Positions 1-13,850 of a stretch of 64,000 bases of DNA are shown here, piece by piece. Source of the stretch: Aquatica leii (Eukaryota > Arthropoda > Insecta > Coleoptera > Lampyridae); contig CM069438.1 in assembly GCA_035610365.1 (NCBI GenBank), positions 31,675,869-31,739,868 on the forward strand. Reading direction: 5' to 3'. The notes under the pieces are model-generated. The model saw only the letters and a program-made list of their open reading frames with translations, made no database searches and was not told the DNA's origin. A program made the position numbers and the translations under genes. Position 1 is the stretch's first letter. Each line of letters starts with the position of its first letter.

Positions 1-2342
1 TGTGCAGAATGATTATAAGACAAACCATGAATATACCTGTTCGTATGGATAGGATTGCGATAAACAAGATCATCTAAAAATCTGTCAAGTTAATGAGTTA
101 CAAAAACGTCATCAAATGGGAGAGAACCATTATTTTCAATTTCCATGATAAAAAAAACCTAGACAATTTTAGATTTAGGCATTCGAAGACGGGATGTAAA
201 CGGCGATGAATAACTACCTGAAAATTCTGCATCATAAAACCATGGTTCAACAAATTATTAGTAAAATAGTTGAGTTCAAAGTTTAGGTTCTCAGGTTTGC
301 AAATACAAAAACCGCAATAAACCAAAAACTCAATAACAGAACGTTTCTGTGTAGAATGATGATAAGAAAAACTATGAAGATACGTGTTCGTAACAGGATG
401 ATCTAAAAATCTGTCAGGTTAATGAGTTACAAGTTATAATGAGTTACAAGAACGTCGAGAAATGGGAGAGAACCATTATTTTCAACTTTCATGATAAAAG
501 AACTTAGACAATTTTAGATTTAGGCATTCGAATACGGGATGTTAACGGCGATGCTTATCTACCTGAATATTCTGCTTCATAAAACCATGGTTAAACAAAT
601 TTTAGTAAAATATTTGAGCTGAGAGTTTAGGTACTCAGGTTTACAAATACAAAAACCGCAATGAACCAAAGACTCAATAACAGAACGTTTTTGTGCAGAA
701 TGATGATGAGAAAAACCATGAAGATACCTGTTTGTATGGATAGGTTTGCAATAAACAAGATGATCTAAAAATCTGTCAGGTTAATGATTTACAAGTTATA
801 ATAAGTTACAAGAACATCGAGAAACGGGAGAGAACCATTATTTTCAATTTTCATGATAAAAGAAACCTAGACAATTTTAGTTTTAGGTATTCGAAGACGG
901 GATGTAAACGGCGATGAATAACTACCTGAATATTCTGTTTCATAGAACCATGGTTTAACAAATTTTTAGTAAAATATTTGAGTTCAAAGTTTAGGTGCTC
1001 AGGTTTGCAAATACAAAACCGCAATAAACCAAAAACTCAATAACAGAACGTTTCTGTGTAGAATGATGATAAGAAAAACTATGAAGATACGTGTTCATAA
1101 CAGGATGATCTAAAAATCTGTCAGGTTAATGAGTTAGAAGTTATAATGAGTTACAAGAACGTCGAGAAATGGGAGAGAACCATTATTTTCAACTTCCATA
1201 ATAAAAAAAAACCTAGACAATTTTAGCTTTAGGCATTCGAATAGGGAATGTAAGCAGCGATGCATATTCTGCTGCATAAAACCATGGTTCAATAAATTTT
1301 TAGTAAGATTTTTGAGTTCAGAGTTTAGGTTCTCAGATTTACAAATACAAAAACCGCAATGAACCAAAGACTCAATAACAGAACCTTTCTGTGTAGAATG
1401 ATGATAAGAAAAACTATGAAGATACGTGTTCGTAACAGGATGATCTAAAAATCTGTCAGGTTAATGAGTTACAAGTTATAATGAGTTACAAGAACGTCGA
1501 GAAATGGGAGAGAACCATTATTTTCAACTTCCATAATAAAAAAAACCAAGACAATATAAGCTTTAGGCATTCGAATAGGGAATGTAAACAGCGATGCATA
1601 TTCTGCTGCATAAAACCATGGTTCAAAAAATTTTTAGTAAGATTTTTGAGTTCAGAGTTTAGGTTCTCAGATTTTCAAATACAAAAACCGCAATGAACCA
1701 AAGACTCAATAACAGAACGTTTCTGTGCAGAATGATGATGAGACAAACCATGAAGATACCTGTTCGTACGGGTAGGTTTGCGATAAACAGGATGATCTAA
1801 TAATCTTTCAGGTTAGTGAGTTACAAGTTATGATGAGTTACAAGAACGTCGAAAAATGGGAGAGAACCATTATTTTCAATTTCCATGATAAAACAAACCT
1901 AGACAATTTTAGATTTAGGCATTCGAATACGGGATGTTAACGGCGATGCTTATCTACCTGAATATTCTGCTTCATAAAACCATGGTTAAACAAATTTTTA
2001 GTAAAATATTTGAGTTCAGAGTTTAGGTTCTCAGGTTTGCAAATACAAAAATGCAATTAACCAAAAACTCAATAACAGAACGTTTCTGTGCAGAATGATG
2101 ATGAGACAAACCATGAAGATACCTGTTCGTACGGGTAGGTTTGCGATAAACAGGATGATCTAAAAATCTGTCAAGTTAATGAGTTACAAGTCATAATGAG
2201 TTACAAGAACGTCGAGAAATGGGAGAGAACCATTATTTTCAATTTCCATGATAAAACAAACCTAGACAATTTTAGATTTAGGTATTCGAAGACGGGATGT
2301 AAACGGCGATGAATAACTACCTGAATATTCTGCTTCATAAAA

Positions 2343-5300
2343 CCATGGTTCAACAAATTTTTAGTAAAATATTTGAGCTCAGAGTTTAGGTTCTCAGGTT
2401 TACAAATACAAAAACCGCAATAAACCAAAGACTCAATAACAGAACGTTTCTGTGCAGAATGATGATGAGAAAAACCATGAATATACCTGTTCGTATGGAT
2501 AGGTTTGCAATAAACAGGATGATCTAAAAATCGGTCAAGTTAATGAGTTACAAGCACGTCGAGAAATGATAGAGAACCAATATTTTCAATTTCCATTATA
2601 AAAGAAACCTAGACAATTTTAGATTTAGGTATTCGAAGACGGGATGTAAACGGCGATGCTTATCTACCTGAATATTCTGCTTCATAAAACCATGGTTAAA
2701 CAAATTTTTAGTAAAATATTTGAGTTCAGAGTTTAGGTTCTCAGGTTTGCAAATACAAAAATGCAATTAACCAAAAACTCAATAACAGAACGTTTCTGTG
2801 CAGAATGATGATGAGACAAACCATGAAGATACCTGTTTGTACGGGTAGGTTTGCGATAAACAGGATGATCTAAAAATCTGTCAAGTTAATGAGTTACAAG
2901 TCATAATGAGTTACAAGAACGTCGAGAAATGGGAGAGAACCATTATTTTCAATTTCCATGATAAAAGAAACCTAGACAATTTTAGATTTAGGCATTCGAA
3001 GACGTGATGTAAACGGCGATGAATAACTACCTGAAAATTCTGCATCATAAAACCATGGTTCAACAAATTATTAGTAAAATAGTTGAGTTCAAAGTTTAGG
3101 TTCTCAGGTTTGCAAATACTAAAACCGCAATAAACCAAAAACTCAATAACAGAACGTTTCTGTGTAGAATGATGATAAGAAAAACTATGAAGATACGTGT
3201 TCGTAACAGGATGATCTAAAAATCTGTCAGGTTAATGAGTTACAAGTTATAATGAGTTACAAGAACGTCGAAAAATGGGAGAGAACCATTATTTTCAACT
3301 TCCATAATAAAAAAAAACCTAGACAATTTTAGCTTTAGGCATTCGAATAGGGAATGTAAACAGCGATGCATATTCTGCTGCATAAAACCATGGTTCAATA
3401 AATTTTTAGTAAGATTTTTGAGTTCAGAGTTTAGGTTCTCAGATTTACAAATACAAAAACCGCAATGAACCAAAGACTCAATAACAGAACGTTTCTGTGC
3501 AGAATGATGATGAGACAAACCATGAAGATACCTGTTCGTACGGGTAGGTTTGCGATAAACAGGATGATCTAATAATCTTTCAGGTTAGTGAGTTACAAGT
3601 TATGATGAGTTACAAGAACGGTTAATGAGTTACAAGTCATAATAAGTTACAAGAACATCGAGAAACGCGGGAACACCATTATTTTCAATTTTCATGATAA
3701 AAGAAACCTAGACAATTTTAGTTTTAGCTATTCGAAGACGGGATGTAAACGGCGATGAATAACTACCTGAATATTCTGTTTCATAGAACCATGGTTTAAC
3801 AAATTTTTAGTAAAATATTTGAGTTCAAAGTTTAGGTGCTCAGGTTTGCAAATACAAAAACCGCAATAAACCAAAAACTCAATAACAGAACGTTTCTGTG
3901 TAGAATGATGATAAGAAAAACTATGAAGATACGTGTTCGTAACAGGATGATCTAAAAATCTGTCAGGCTAATGAGTTAGAAGTTATAATGAGTTACAAGA
4001 ACGTCGAGAAATGGGAGAGAACCATTATTTTCAACTTCCATAATAAAAACCTAGACAATTTTAGCTTTAGGCATTCGAATAGGGAATGTAAACAGCGATG
4101 CATATTCTGCTGCATAAAACCATGGTTCAATAAATTTTTAGTAAGATTTTTGAGTTCAGAGTTTAGGTTCTCAGATTTACAAATACAAAAACCGCAATGA
4201 ACCAAAGACTCAATAACAGAACGTTTCTGTGCAGAATGATGATGAAACAATCCATAAAGATACCTGTTCGTATGGATAGGATTGCGATAAACAGGATGAT
4301 CTAAAATCTTTCAGGTTAGTGAGTTACAAGTTATAATGAGTTACAAGAACGTCGAAAAATGGGAGAGAACCATTATTTTCAATTTCCATGATAAAAGAAC
4401 CTAGACAATTTTAGATTTAGGCATTCGAATACGGGATGTTAACGGCGATGCTTATCTACCTGAATATTCTGATTCATAAAACCATGGTTAAACAAATTTT
4501 TAGTAAAATATTTGAGTTCAGAGTTTAGGTTCTCAGGTTTGCAAATACAAAAATGCAATTAACCAAACCTCAATAACAGAACGTTTCTGTGCAGAATGAT
4601 GATGAGACAAACCATGAAGATACCTGTTCGTACGGGTAGGTTTGCGATAAACAGGATGATCTAATAATCTTTCAGGTTAGTGAGTTACAAGATATGATGA
4701 GTTACAAGAACGTCGAAAAATGGGAGAGAACCATTATTTTCAATTTCCATGATAAAACAAACCTATACAATTTTAGATTTAGGCATTCGAATACGGGATG
4801 TTAACGGCGATGCTTATCTACCTGAATATTCTGCTTCATAAAACCATGGTTAAACAAATTTTTAGTAAAATATTTGAGTTCAGAGTTTAGGTTCTCAGGT
4901 TTGCAAATACAAAAATGCAATTAACCAAAAACTCAATAACAGAACGTTTCTGTGCAGAATGATGATGAGACAAACCATGAAGATACCTGTTCGTACGGGT
5001 AGGTTTGCGATAAACAGGATGATCTAAAATCTGTCAAGTTAATGAGTTACAAGTCATAATGAGTTACAAGCACGTCGAGAAATGATAGAGAACCAATATT
5101 TTCAATTTCCATTATAAAAGAAACCTAGACAATTTTAGATTTAGGTATTCGAAGACGGGATGTAAACGGCGATGCTTATCTACCTGAATATTCTGCTTCA
5201 TAAAACCATGGTTAAACAAATTTTTAGTAAAATATTTGAGTTCAGAGTTTAGGTTCTCAGGTTTGCAAATACAAAAATGCAATTAACCAAAAACTCAATA

Positions 5301-7726
5301 ACAGAACGTTTCTGTGCAGAATGATGATGAGACAAACCATGAAGATACCTGTTTGTACGGGTAGGTTTGCGATAAACAGGATGATCTAAAAATCTGTCAA
5401 GTTAATGAGTTACAAGTCATAATGAGTTACAAGAACGTCGAGAAATGGGAGAGAACCATTATTTTCAATTTCCATGATAAAATAAACCTAGACAATTTTA
5501 GATTTAGGTATTCGAAGACGGGATGTAAACGGCGATGCTTATCTACCTGAATATTCTGCTTCATAAAACCATGGTTAAACAAATTTTTAGTAAAATATTT
5601 GAGTTCAGAGTTTAGGTTCTCAGGTTTGCAAATACAAAAATGCAATTAACCAAAAACTCAATAACAGAACGTTTCTGTGCAGAATGATGATGAGACAAAC
5701 CATGAAGATACCTGTTTGTACGGGTAGGTTTGCGATAAACAGGATGATCTAAAAATCTGTCAAGTTAATGAGTTACAAGTCATAATGAGTTACAAGAACG
5801 TCGAGAAATGGGAGAGAACCATTATTTTCAATTTCCATGATAAAAGAAACCTAGACAATTTTAGATTTAGGCATTCGAAGACGTGATGTAAACGGCGATG
5901 AATAACTACCTGAAAATTCTGCATCATAAAACCATGGTTCAACAAATTATTAGTAAAATAGTTGAGTTCAAAGTTTAGGTTCTCAGGTTTGCAAATACAA
6001 AAACCGCAATAAACCAAAAACTCAATAACAGAACGTTTCTGTGTAGAATGATGATAAGAAAAACTATGAAGATACGTGTTCGTAACAGGATGATCTAAAA
6101 ATCTGTCAGGTTAATGAGTTACAAGTTATAATGAGTTACAAGAACGTCGAAAAATGGGAGAGAACCATTATTTTCAACTTCCATAATAAAAAACCTAGAC
6201 AATTTTAGCTTTAGGCATTCGAATAGGAATGTAAACAGCGATGCATATTCTGCTGCATAAAACCATGGTTCAATAAATTTTTAGTAAGATTTTTTGAGTT
6301 CAGAGTTTAGGTTCTCAGATTTTACAAATACAAAAACCGCAATGAACCAAAGACTCAATAACAGAACGTTTCTGTGCAGAATGATGATGAGACAAACCAT
6401 GAAGATACCTGTTCGTACGGGTAGGTTTGCGATAAACAGGATGATCTAATAATCTTTCAGGTTAGTGAGTTACAAGTTATGATGAGTTACAAGAACGGTT
6501 AATGAGTTACAAGTCATAATAAGTTACAAGAACATCGAGAAACGGGAGAGAACCATTATTTTCAATTTTCATGATAAAAGAAACCTAGACAATTTTAGTT
6601 TTAGGTATTCGAAGACGGGATGTAAACGGCGATGAATAACTACCTGAATATTCTGTTTCATAGAACCATGGTTTAACAAATTTTTAGTAAAATATTTGAG
6701 TTCAAAGTTTAGGTGCTCAGGTTTGCAAATACAAAAACCGCAATAAACCAAAAACTCAATAACAGAACGTTTCTGTGTAGAATGATGATAAGAAAAACTA
6801 TGAAGATACGTGTTCGTAACAGGATGATCTAAAAATCTGTCAGGCTAATGAGTTAGAAGTTATAATGAGTTACAAGAACGTCGAGAAATGAGAGAGAACC
6901 ATTATTTTCAACTTCCATAATAAAAAAAAACCTAGACAATTTTAGCTTTAGGCATTCGAATAGGGAATGTAAACAGCGATGCATATTCTGCTGCATAAAA
7001 CCATGGTTCAATAAATTTTTAGTAAGATTTTTGAGTTCAGAGTTTAGGTTCTCAGATTTACAAATACAAAAACCGCAATGAACCAAAGACTCAATAACAG
7101 AACGTTTCTGTGCAGAATGATGATGAAACAATCCATAAAGATACCTGTTCGTATGGATAGGATTGCGATAAACAGGATGATCTAAAAATCTTTCAGGTTA
7201 GTGAGTTACAAGTTATAATGAGTTACAAGAACGTCGAAAAATGGGAGAGAACCATTATTTTCAATTTCCATGATAAAAGAACCTAGACAATTTTAGATTT
7301 AGGCATTCGAATACGGGATGTTAACGGCGATGCTTATCTACCTGAATATTCTGATTCATAAAACCATGGTTAAACAAATTTTTAGTAAAATATTTGAGTT
7401 CAGAGTTTAGGTTCTCAGGTTTGCAAATACAAAAATGCAATTAACCAAAAACTCAATAACAGAACGTTTCTGTGCAGAATGATGATGAGACAAACCATGA
7501 AGATACCTGTTCGTACGGGTAGGTTTGCGATAAACAGGATGATCTAATAATCTTTCAGGTTAGTGAGTTACAAGATATGATGAGTTACAAGAACGTCGAA
7601 AAATGGGAGAGAACCATTATTTTCAATTTCCATGATAAAACAAACCTATACAATTTTAGATTTAGGTATTCGAAGACGGGATGTAAACGGCGATGAATAA
7701 CTACCTGAATATTCTGCTTCATAAAA
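2343..7726. repeat. Higher-order repeat unit, copy 1 (15 monomers)
   Basis: CCATGG positions 2343, 2690, 3053, 3388, 3789, 4120, 4482, 4844, 5206, 5569, 5932, 6263, 6666, 7001 and 7364 define 15 monomers with a characteristic order of lengths. The same order and the same monomer variants come back at 7727 onward, shifted by 5384-5390 bp. Inside the unit, the five-monomer run starting at 3053 is echoed at 5932 (shift 2875-2882), so the higher-order unit itself arose partly by duplication of a shorter block. Boundaries are set by the CCATGG site for convenience; the true recombination points are unknown. Confidence 0.85.
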
Positions 7727-10700
7727 CCATGGTTCAACAAATTTTTAGTAAAATATTTGAGCTCAGAGTTTAGGTTCTCAGGTTTACAAATACAAAAACC
7801 GCAATAAACCAAAGACTCAATAACAGAACGTTTCTGTGCAGAATGATGATGAGAAAAACCATGAATATACCTGTTCGTATGGATAGGTTTGCAATAAACA
7901 GGATGATCTAAAAATCGGTCAAGTTAATGAGTTACAAGCACGTCGAGAAATGATAGAGAACCAATATTTTCAATTTCCATTATAAAAGAAACCTAGACAA
8001 TTTTAGATTTAGGTATTCGAAGACGGGATGTAAACGGCGATGCTTATCTACCTGAATATTCTGCTTCATAAAACCATGGTTAAACAAATTTTTAGTAAAA
8101 TATTTGAGTTCAGAGTTTAGGTTCTCAGGTTTGCAAATACAAAAATGCAATTAACCAAAAACTCAATAACAGAACGTTTCTGTGCAGAATGATGATGAGA
8201 CAAACCATGAAGATACCTGTTTGTACGGGTAGGTTTGCGATAAACAGGATGATCTAAAAATCTGTCAAGTTAATGAGTTACAAGTCATAATGAGTTACAA
8301 GAACGTCGAGAAATGGGAGAGAACCATTATTTTCAATTTCCATGATAAAAGAAACCTAGACAATTTTAGATTTAGGCATTCGAAGACGTGATGTAAACGG
8401 CGATGAATAACTACCTGAAAATTCTGCATCATAAAACCATGGTTCAACAAATTATTAGTAAAATAGTTGAGTTCAAAGTTTAGGTTCTCAGGTTTGCAAA
8501 TACAAAAACCGCAATAAACCAAAAACTCAATAACAGAACGTTTCTGTGTAGAATGATGATAAGAAAAACTATGAAGATACGTGTTCGTAACAGGATGATC
8601 TAAAAATCTGTCAGGTTAATGAGTTACAAGTTATAATGAGTTACAAGAACGTCGAAAAATGGGAGAGAACCATTATTTTCAACTTCCATAATAAAAAACC
8701 TAGACAATTTTAGCTTTAGGCATTCGAATAGGGAATGTAAACAGCGATGCATATTCTGCTGCATAAAACCATGGTTCAATAAATTTTTAGTAAGATTTTT
8801 GAGTTCAGAGTTTAGGTTCTCAGATTTACAAATACAAAAACCGCAATGAACCAAAGACTCAATAACAGAACGTTTCTGTGCAGAATGATGATGAGACAAA
8901 CCATGAAGATACCTGTTCGTACGGGTAGGTTTGCGATAAACAGGATGATCTAATAATCTTTCAGGTTAGTGAGTTACAAGTTATGATGAGTTACAAGAAC
9001 GGTTAATGAGTTACAAGTCATAATAAGTTACAAGAACATCGAGAAACGGGAGAGAACCATTATTTTCAATTTTCATGATAAAAGAAACCTAGACAATTTT
9101 AGTTTTAGCTATTCGAAGACGGGATGTAAACGGCGATGAATAACTACCTGAATATTCTGTTTCATAGAACCATGGTTTAACAAATTTTTAGTAAAATATT
9201 TGAGTTCAAAGTTTAGGTGCTCAGGTTTGCAAATACAAAAACCGCAATAAACCAAAAACTCAATAACAGAACGTTTCTGTGTAGAATGATGATAAGAAAA
9301 ACTATGAAGATACGTGTTCGTAACAGGATGATCTAAAAATCTGTCAGGCTAATGAGTTAGAAGTTATAATGAGTTACAAGAACGTCGAGAAATGGGAGAG
9401 AACCATTATTTTCAACTTCCATAATAAAAAAAAACCTAGACAATTTTAGCTTTAGGCATTCGAATAGGGAATGTAAACAGCGATGCATATTCTGCTGCAT
9501 AAAACCATGGTTCAATAAATTTTTAGTAAGATTTTTCAGTTCAGAGTTTAGGTTCTCAGATTTACAAATACAAAAACCGCAATGAACCAAAGACTCAATA
9601 ACAGAACGTTTCTGTGCAGAATGATGATGAAACAATCCATAAAGATACCTGTTCGTATGGATAGGATTGCGATAAACAGGATGATCTAAAAATCTGTCAG
9701 GTTAATGAGTTACAAGTTATAATGAGTTACAAGAACGTCGAAAAATGGGAGAGAACCATTATTTTCAACTTCCATAATAAAAAAAAACCTAGACAATTTT
9801 AGCTTTAGGCATTCGAATACGGGATGTTAACGGCGATGCTTATCTACCTGAATATTCTGATTCATAAAACCATGGTTAAACAAATTTTTAGTAAAATATT
9901 TGAGTTCAGAGTTTAGGTTCTCAGGTTTGCAAATACAAAATGCAATTAACCAAAAACTCAATAACAGAACGTTTCTGTGCAGAATGATGATGAGACAAAC
10001 CATGAAGATACCTGTTCGTACGGGTAGGTTTGCGATAAACAGGATGATCTAATAATCTTTCAGGTTAGTGAGTTACAAGATATGATGAGTTACAAGAACG
10101 TCGAAAAATGGGAGAGAACCATTATTTTCAATTTCCATGATAAAACAAACCTATACAATTTTAGATTTAGGCATTCGAATACGGGATGTTAACGGCGATG
10201 CTTATCTACCTGAATATTCTGCTTCATAAAACCATGGTTAAACAAATTTTTAGTAAAATATTTGAGTTCAGAGTTTAGGTTCTCAGGTTTGCAAATACAA
10301 AAATGCAATTAACCAAAAACTCAATAACAGAACGTTTCTGTGCAGAATGATGATGAGACAAACCATGAAGATACCTGTTCGTACGGGTAGGTTTGCGATA
10401 AACAGGATGATCTAAAAATCTTTCAAGTTAATGAGTTACAAGTCATAATGAGTTACAAGCACGTCGAGAAATGATAGAGAACCAATATTTTCAATTTCCA
10501 TTATAAAAGAAACCTAGACAATTTTAGATTTAGGTATTCGAAGACGGGATGTAAACGGCGATGCTTATCTACCTGAATATTCTGCTTCATAAAACCATGG
10601 TTAAACAAATTTTTAGTAAAATATTTGAGTTCAGAGTTTAGGTTCTCAGGTTTGCAAATACAAAAATGCAATTAACCAAAAACTCAATAACAGAACGTTT

Positions 10701-13700
10701 CTGTGCAGAATGATGATGAGACAAACCATGAAGATACCTGTTTGTACGGGTAGGTTTGCGATAATCAGGATGATCTAAAAATCTGTCAAGTTAATGAGTT
10801 ACAAGTCATAATGAGTTACAAGAACGTCGAGAAATGGGAGAGAACCATTATTTTCAATTTCCATGATAAAATAAACCTAGACAATTTTAGATTTAGGTAT
10901 TCGAAGACGGGATGTAAACGGCGATGCTTATCTACCTGAATATTCTGCTTCATAAAACCATGGTTAAACAAAGTTTTAGTAAAATATTTGAGTTCAGAGT
11001 TTAGGTTCTCAGGTTTGCAAATACAAAAATGCAATTAACCAAAAACTCAATAACAGAACGTTTCTGTGCAGAATGATGATGAGACAAACCATGAAGATAC
11101 CTGTTTGTACGGGTAGGTTTGCGATAAACAGGATGATCTAAAAATCTGTCAAGTTAATGAGTTACAAGTCATAATGAGTTACAAGAACGTCGAGAAATGG
11201 GAGAGAACCATTATTTTCAATTTCCATGATAAAAGAAACCTAGACAATTTTAGATTTAGGCATTCGAAGACGTGATGTAAACGGCGATGAATAACTACCT
11301 GAAAATTCTGCATCATAAAACCATGGTTCAACAAATTATTAGTAAAATAGTTGAGTTCAAAGTTTAGGTTCTCAGGTTTGCAAATACTAAAACCGCAATA
11401 AACCAAAAACTCAATAACAGAACGTTTCTGTGTAGAATGATGATAAGAAAAACTATGAAGATACGTGTTCGTAACAGGATGATCTAAAAATCTGTCAGGT
11501 TAATGAGTTACAAGTTATAATGAGTTACAAGAACGTCGAAAAATGGGAGAGAACCATTATTTTCAACTTCCATAACAAAAAACCTAGACAATTTTAGCTT
11601 TAGGCATTCGAATAGGGAATGTAAACAGCGATGCATATTCTGCTGCATAAAACCATGGTTCAATAAATTTTTAGTAAGATTTTTGAGTTCAGAGTTTAGG
11701 TTCTCAGATTTACAAATACAAAAACCGCAATGAACCAAAGACTCAATAACAGAACGTTTCTGTGCAGAATGATGATGAGACAAACCATGAAGATACCTGT
11801 TCGTACGGGTAGGTTTGCGATAAACAGGATGATCTAATAATCTTTCAGGTTAGTGAGTTACAAGTTATGATGAGTTACAAGAACGGTTAATGAGTTACAA
11901 GTCATAATAAGTTACAAGAACATCGAGAAACGGGAGAGAACCATTATTTTCAATTTTCATGATAAAAGAAACCTAGACAATTTTAGTTTTAGGTATTCGA
12001 AGACGGGATGTAAACGGCGATGAATAACTACCTGAATATTCTGTTTCATAGAACCATGGTTTAACAAATTTTTAGTAAAATATTTGAGTTCAAAGTTTAG
12101 GTGCTCAGGTTTGCAAATACAAAACACGCAATAAACCAAAAACTCAATAACAGAACGTTTCTGTGTAGAATGATGATAAGAAAAACTATGAAGATACGTG
12201 TTCGTAACAGGATGATCTAAAAATCTGTCAGGCTAATGAGTTAGAAGTTATAATGAGTTACAAGAACGTCGAGAAATGAGAGAGAACCATTATTTTCAAC
12301 TTCCATAATAAAAAAAAACCTAGACAATTTTAGCTTTAGGCATTCGAATAGGGAATGTAAACAGCGATGCATATTCTGCTGCATAAAACCATGGTTCAAT
12401 AAATTTTTAGTAAGATTTTTGAGTTCAGAGTTTAGGTTCTCAGATTTACAAATACAAAAACCGCAATGAACCAAAGACTCAATAACAGAACGTTTCTGTG
12501 CAGAATGATGATGAGACAAACCATGAAGATACCTGTTCGTACGGGTAGGTTTGCGATAAACAGGATGATCTAATAATCTTTCAGGTTAGTGAGTTACAAG
12601 TTATGATGAGTTACAAGAACGGTTAATGAGTTACAAGTCATAATAAGTTACAAGAACATCGAGAAACGGGAGAGAACCATTATTTTCAATTTTCATGATA
12701 AAAGAAACCTAGACAATTTTAGTTTTAGGTATTCGAAGACGGGATGTAAACGGCGATGAATAACTACCTGAATATTCTGTTTCATAGAACCATGGTTTAA
12801 CAAATTTTTAGTAAAATATTTGAGTTCAAAGTTTAGGTGCTCAGGTTTGCAAATACAAAAACCGCAATAAACCAAAAACTCAATAACAGAACGTTTCTGT
12901 GTAGAATGATGATAAGAAAAACTATGAAGATACGTGTTCGTAACAGGATGATCTAAAAATCTGTCAGGCTAATGAGTTAGAAGTTATAATGAGTTACAAG
13001 AACGTCGAGAAATGAGAGAGAACCATTATTTTCAACTTCCATAATAAAAAAAAACCTAGACAATTTTAGCTTTAGGCATTCGAATAGGGAATGTAAACAG
13101 CGATGCATATTCTGCTGCATAAAACCATGGTTCAATAAATTTTTAGTAAGATTTTTGAGTTCAGAGTTTAGGTTCTCAGATTTACAAATACAAAAACCGC
13201 AATGAACCAAAGACTCAATAACAGAACGTTTCTGTGCAGAATGATGATGAAACAATCCATAAAGATACCTGTTCGTATGGATAGGATTGCGATAAACAGG
13301 ATGATCTAAAAATCTTTCAGGTTAGTGAGTTACAAGTTATAATGAGTTACAAGAACGTCGAAAAATGGGAGAGAACCATTATTTTCAATTTCCATGATAA
13401 AAGAACCTAGACAATTTTAGATTTAGGCATTCGAATACGGGATGTTAACGGCGATGCTTATCTACCTGAATATTCTGATTCATAAAACCATGGTTAAACA
13501 AATTTTTAGTAAAATATTTGAGTTCAGAGTTTAGGTTCTCAGGTTTGCAAATACAAAAATGCAATTAACCAAAAACTCAATAACAGAACGTTTCTGTGCA
13601 GAATGATGATGAGACAAACCATGAAGATACCTGTTCGTACGGGTAGGTTTGCGATAAACAGGATGATCTAATAATCTTTCAGGTTAGTGAGTTACAAGAT

Positions 13701-13850
13701 ATGATGAGTTACAAGAACGTCGAAAAATGGGAGAGAACCATTATTTTCAATTTCCATGATAAAACAAACCTATACAATTTTAGATTTAGGCATTCGAATA
13801 CGGGATGTTAACGGCGATGCTTATCTACCTGAATATTCTGCTTCATAAAA
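7727..13850. repeat. Higher-order repeat unit, copy 2, with an extra dimer
   Basis: Monomers at 7727, 8074, 8437, 8769, 9170, 9505, 9870, 10232, 10595, 10958, 11321, 11653, 12054 and 12389 correspond one to one with those of the unit starting at 2343. The last monomer matching 7364 is at 13488, a shift of 6124 bp instead of about 5388, because a 736 bp dimer has been inserted. The following monomers (13851, 14214, 14577) match 4844/10232 and their successors rather than 7727, so a third block joins here out of register, 3618-3619 bp from its counterparts in this unit. Confidence 0.8.
12054..13525. repeat. Recent tandem duplication of a 736 bp satellite dimer
   Basis: The CCATGG pair at 12054 and 12389 is repeated at 12790 and 13125, both exactly 736 bp later. 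The two dimers (a 401 bp-class monomer plus a 335 bp-class monomer) are almost identical, closer to each other than to the equivalent single dimer at 6666/7001. This is the signature of a recent unequal exchange within the array. Confidence 0.85.
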
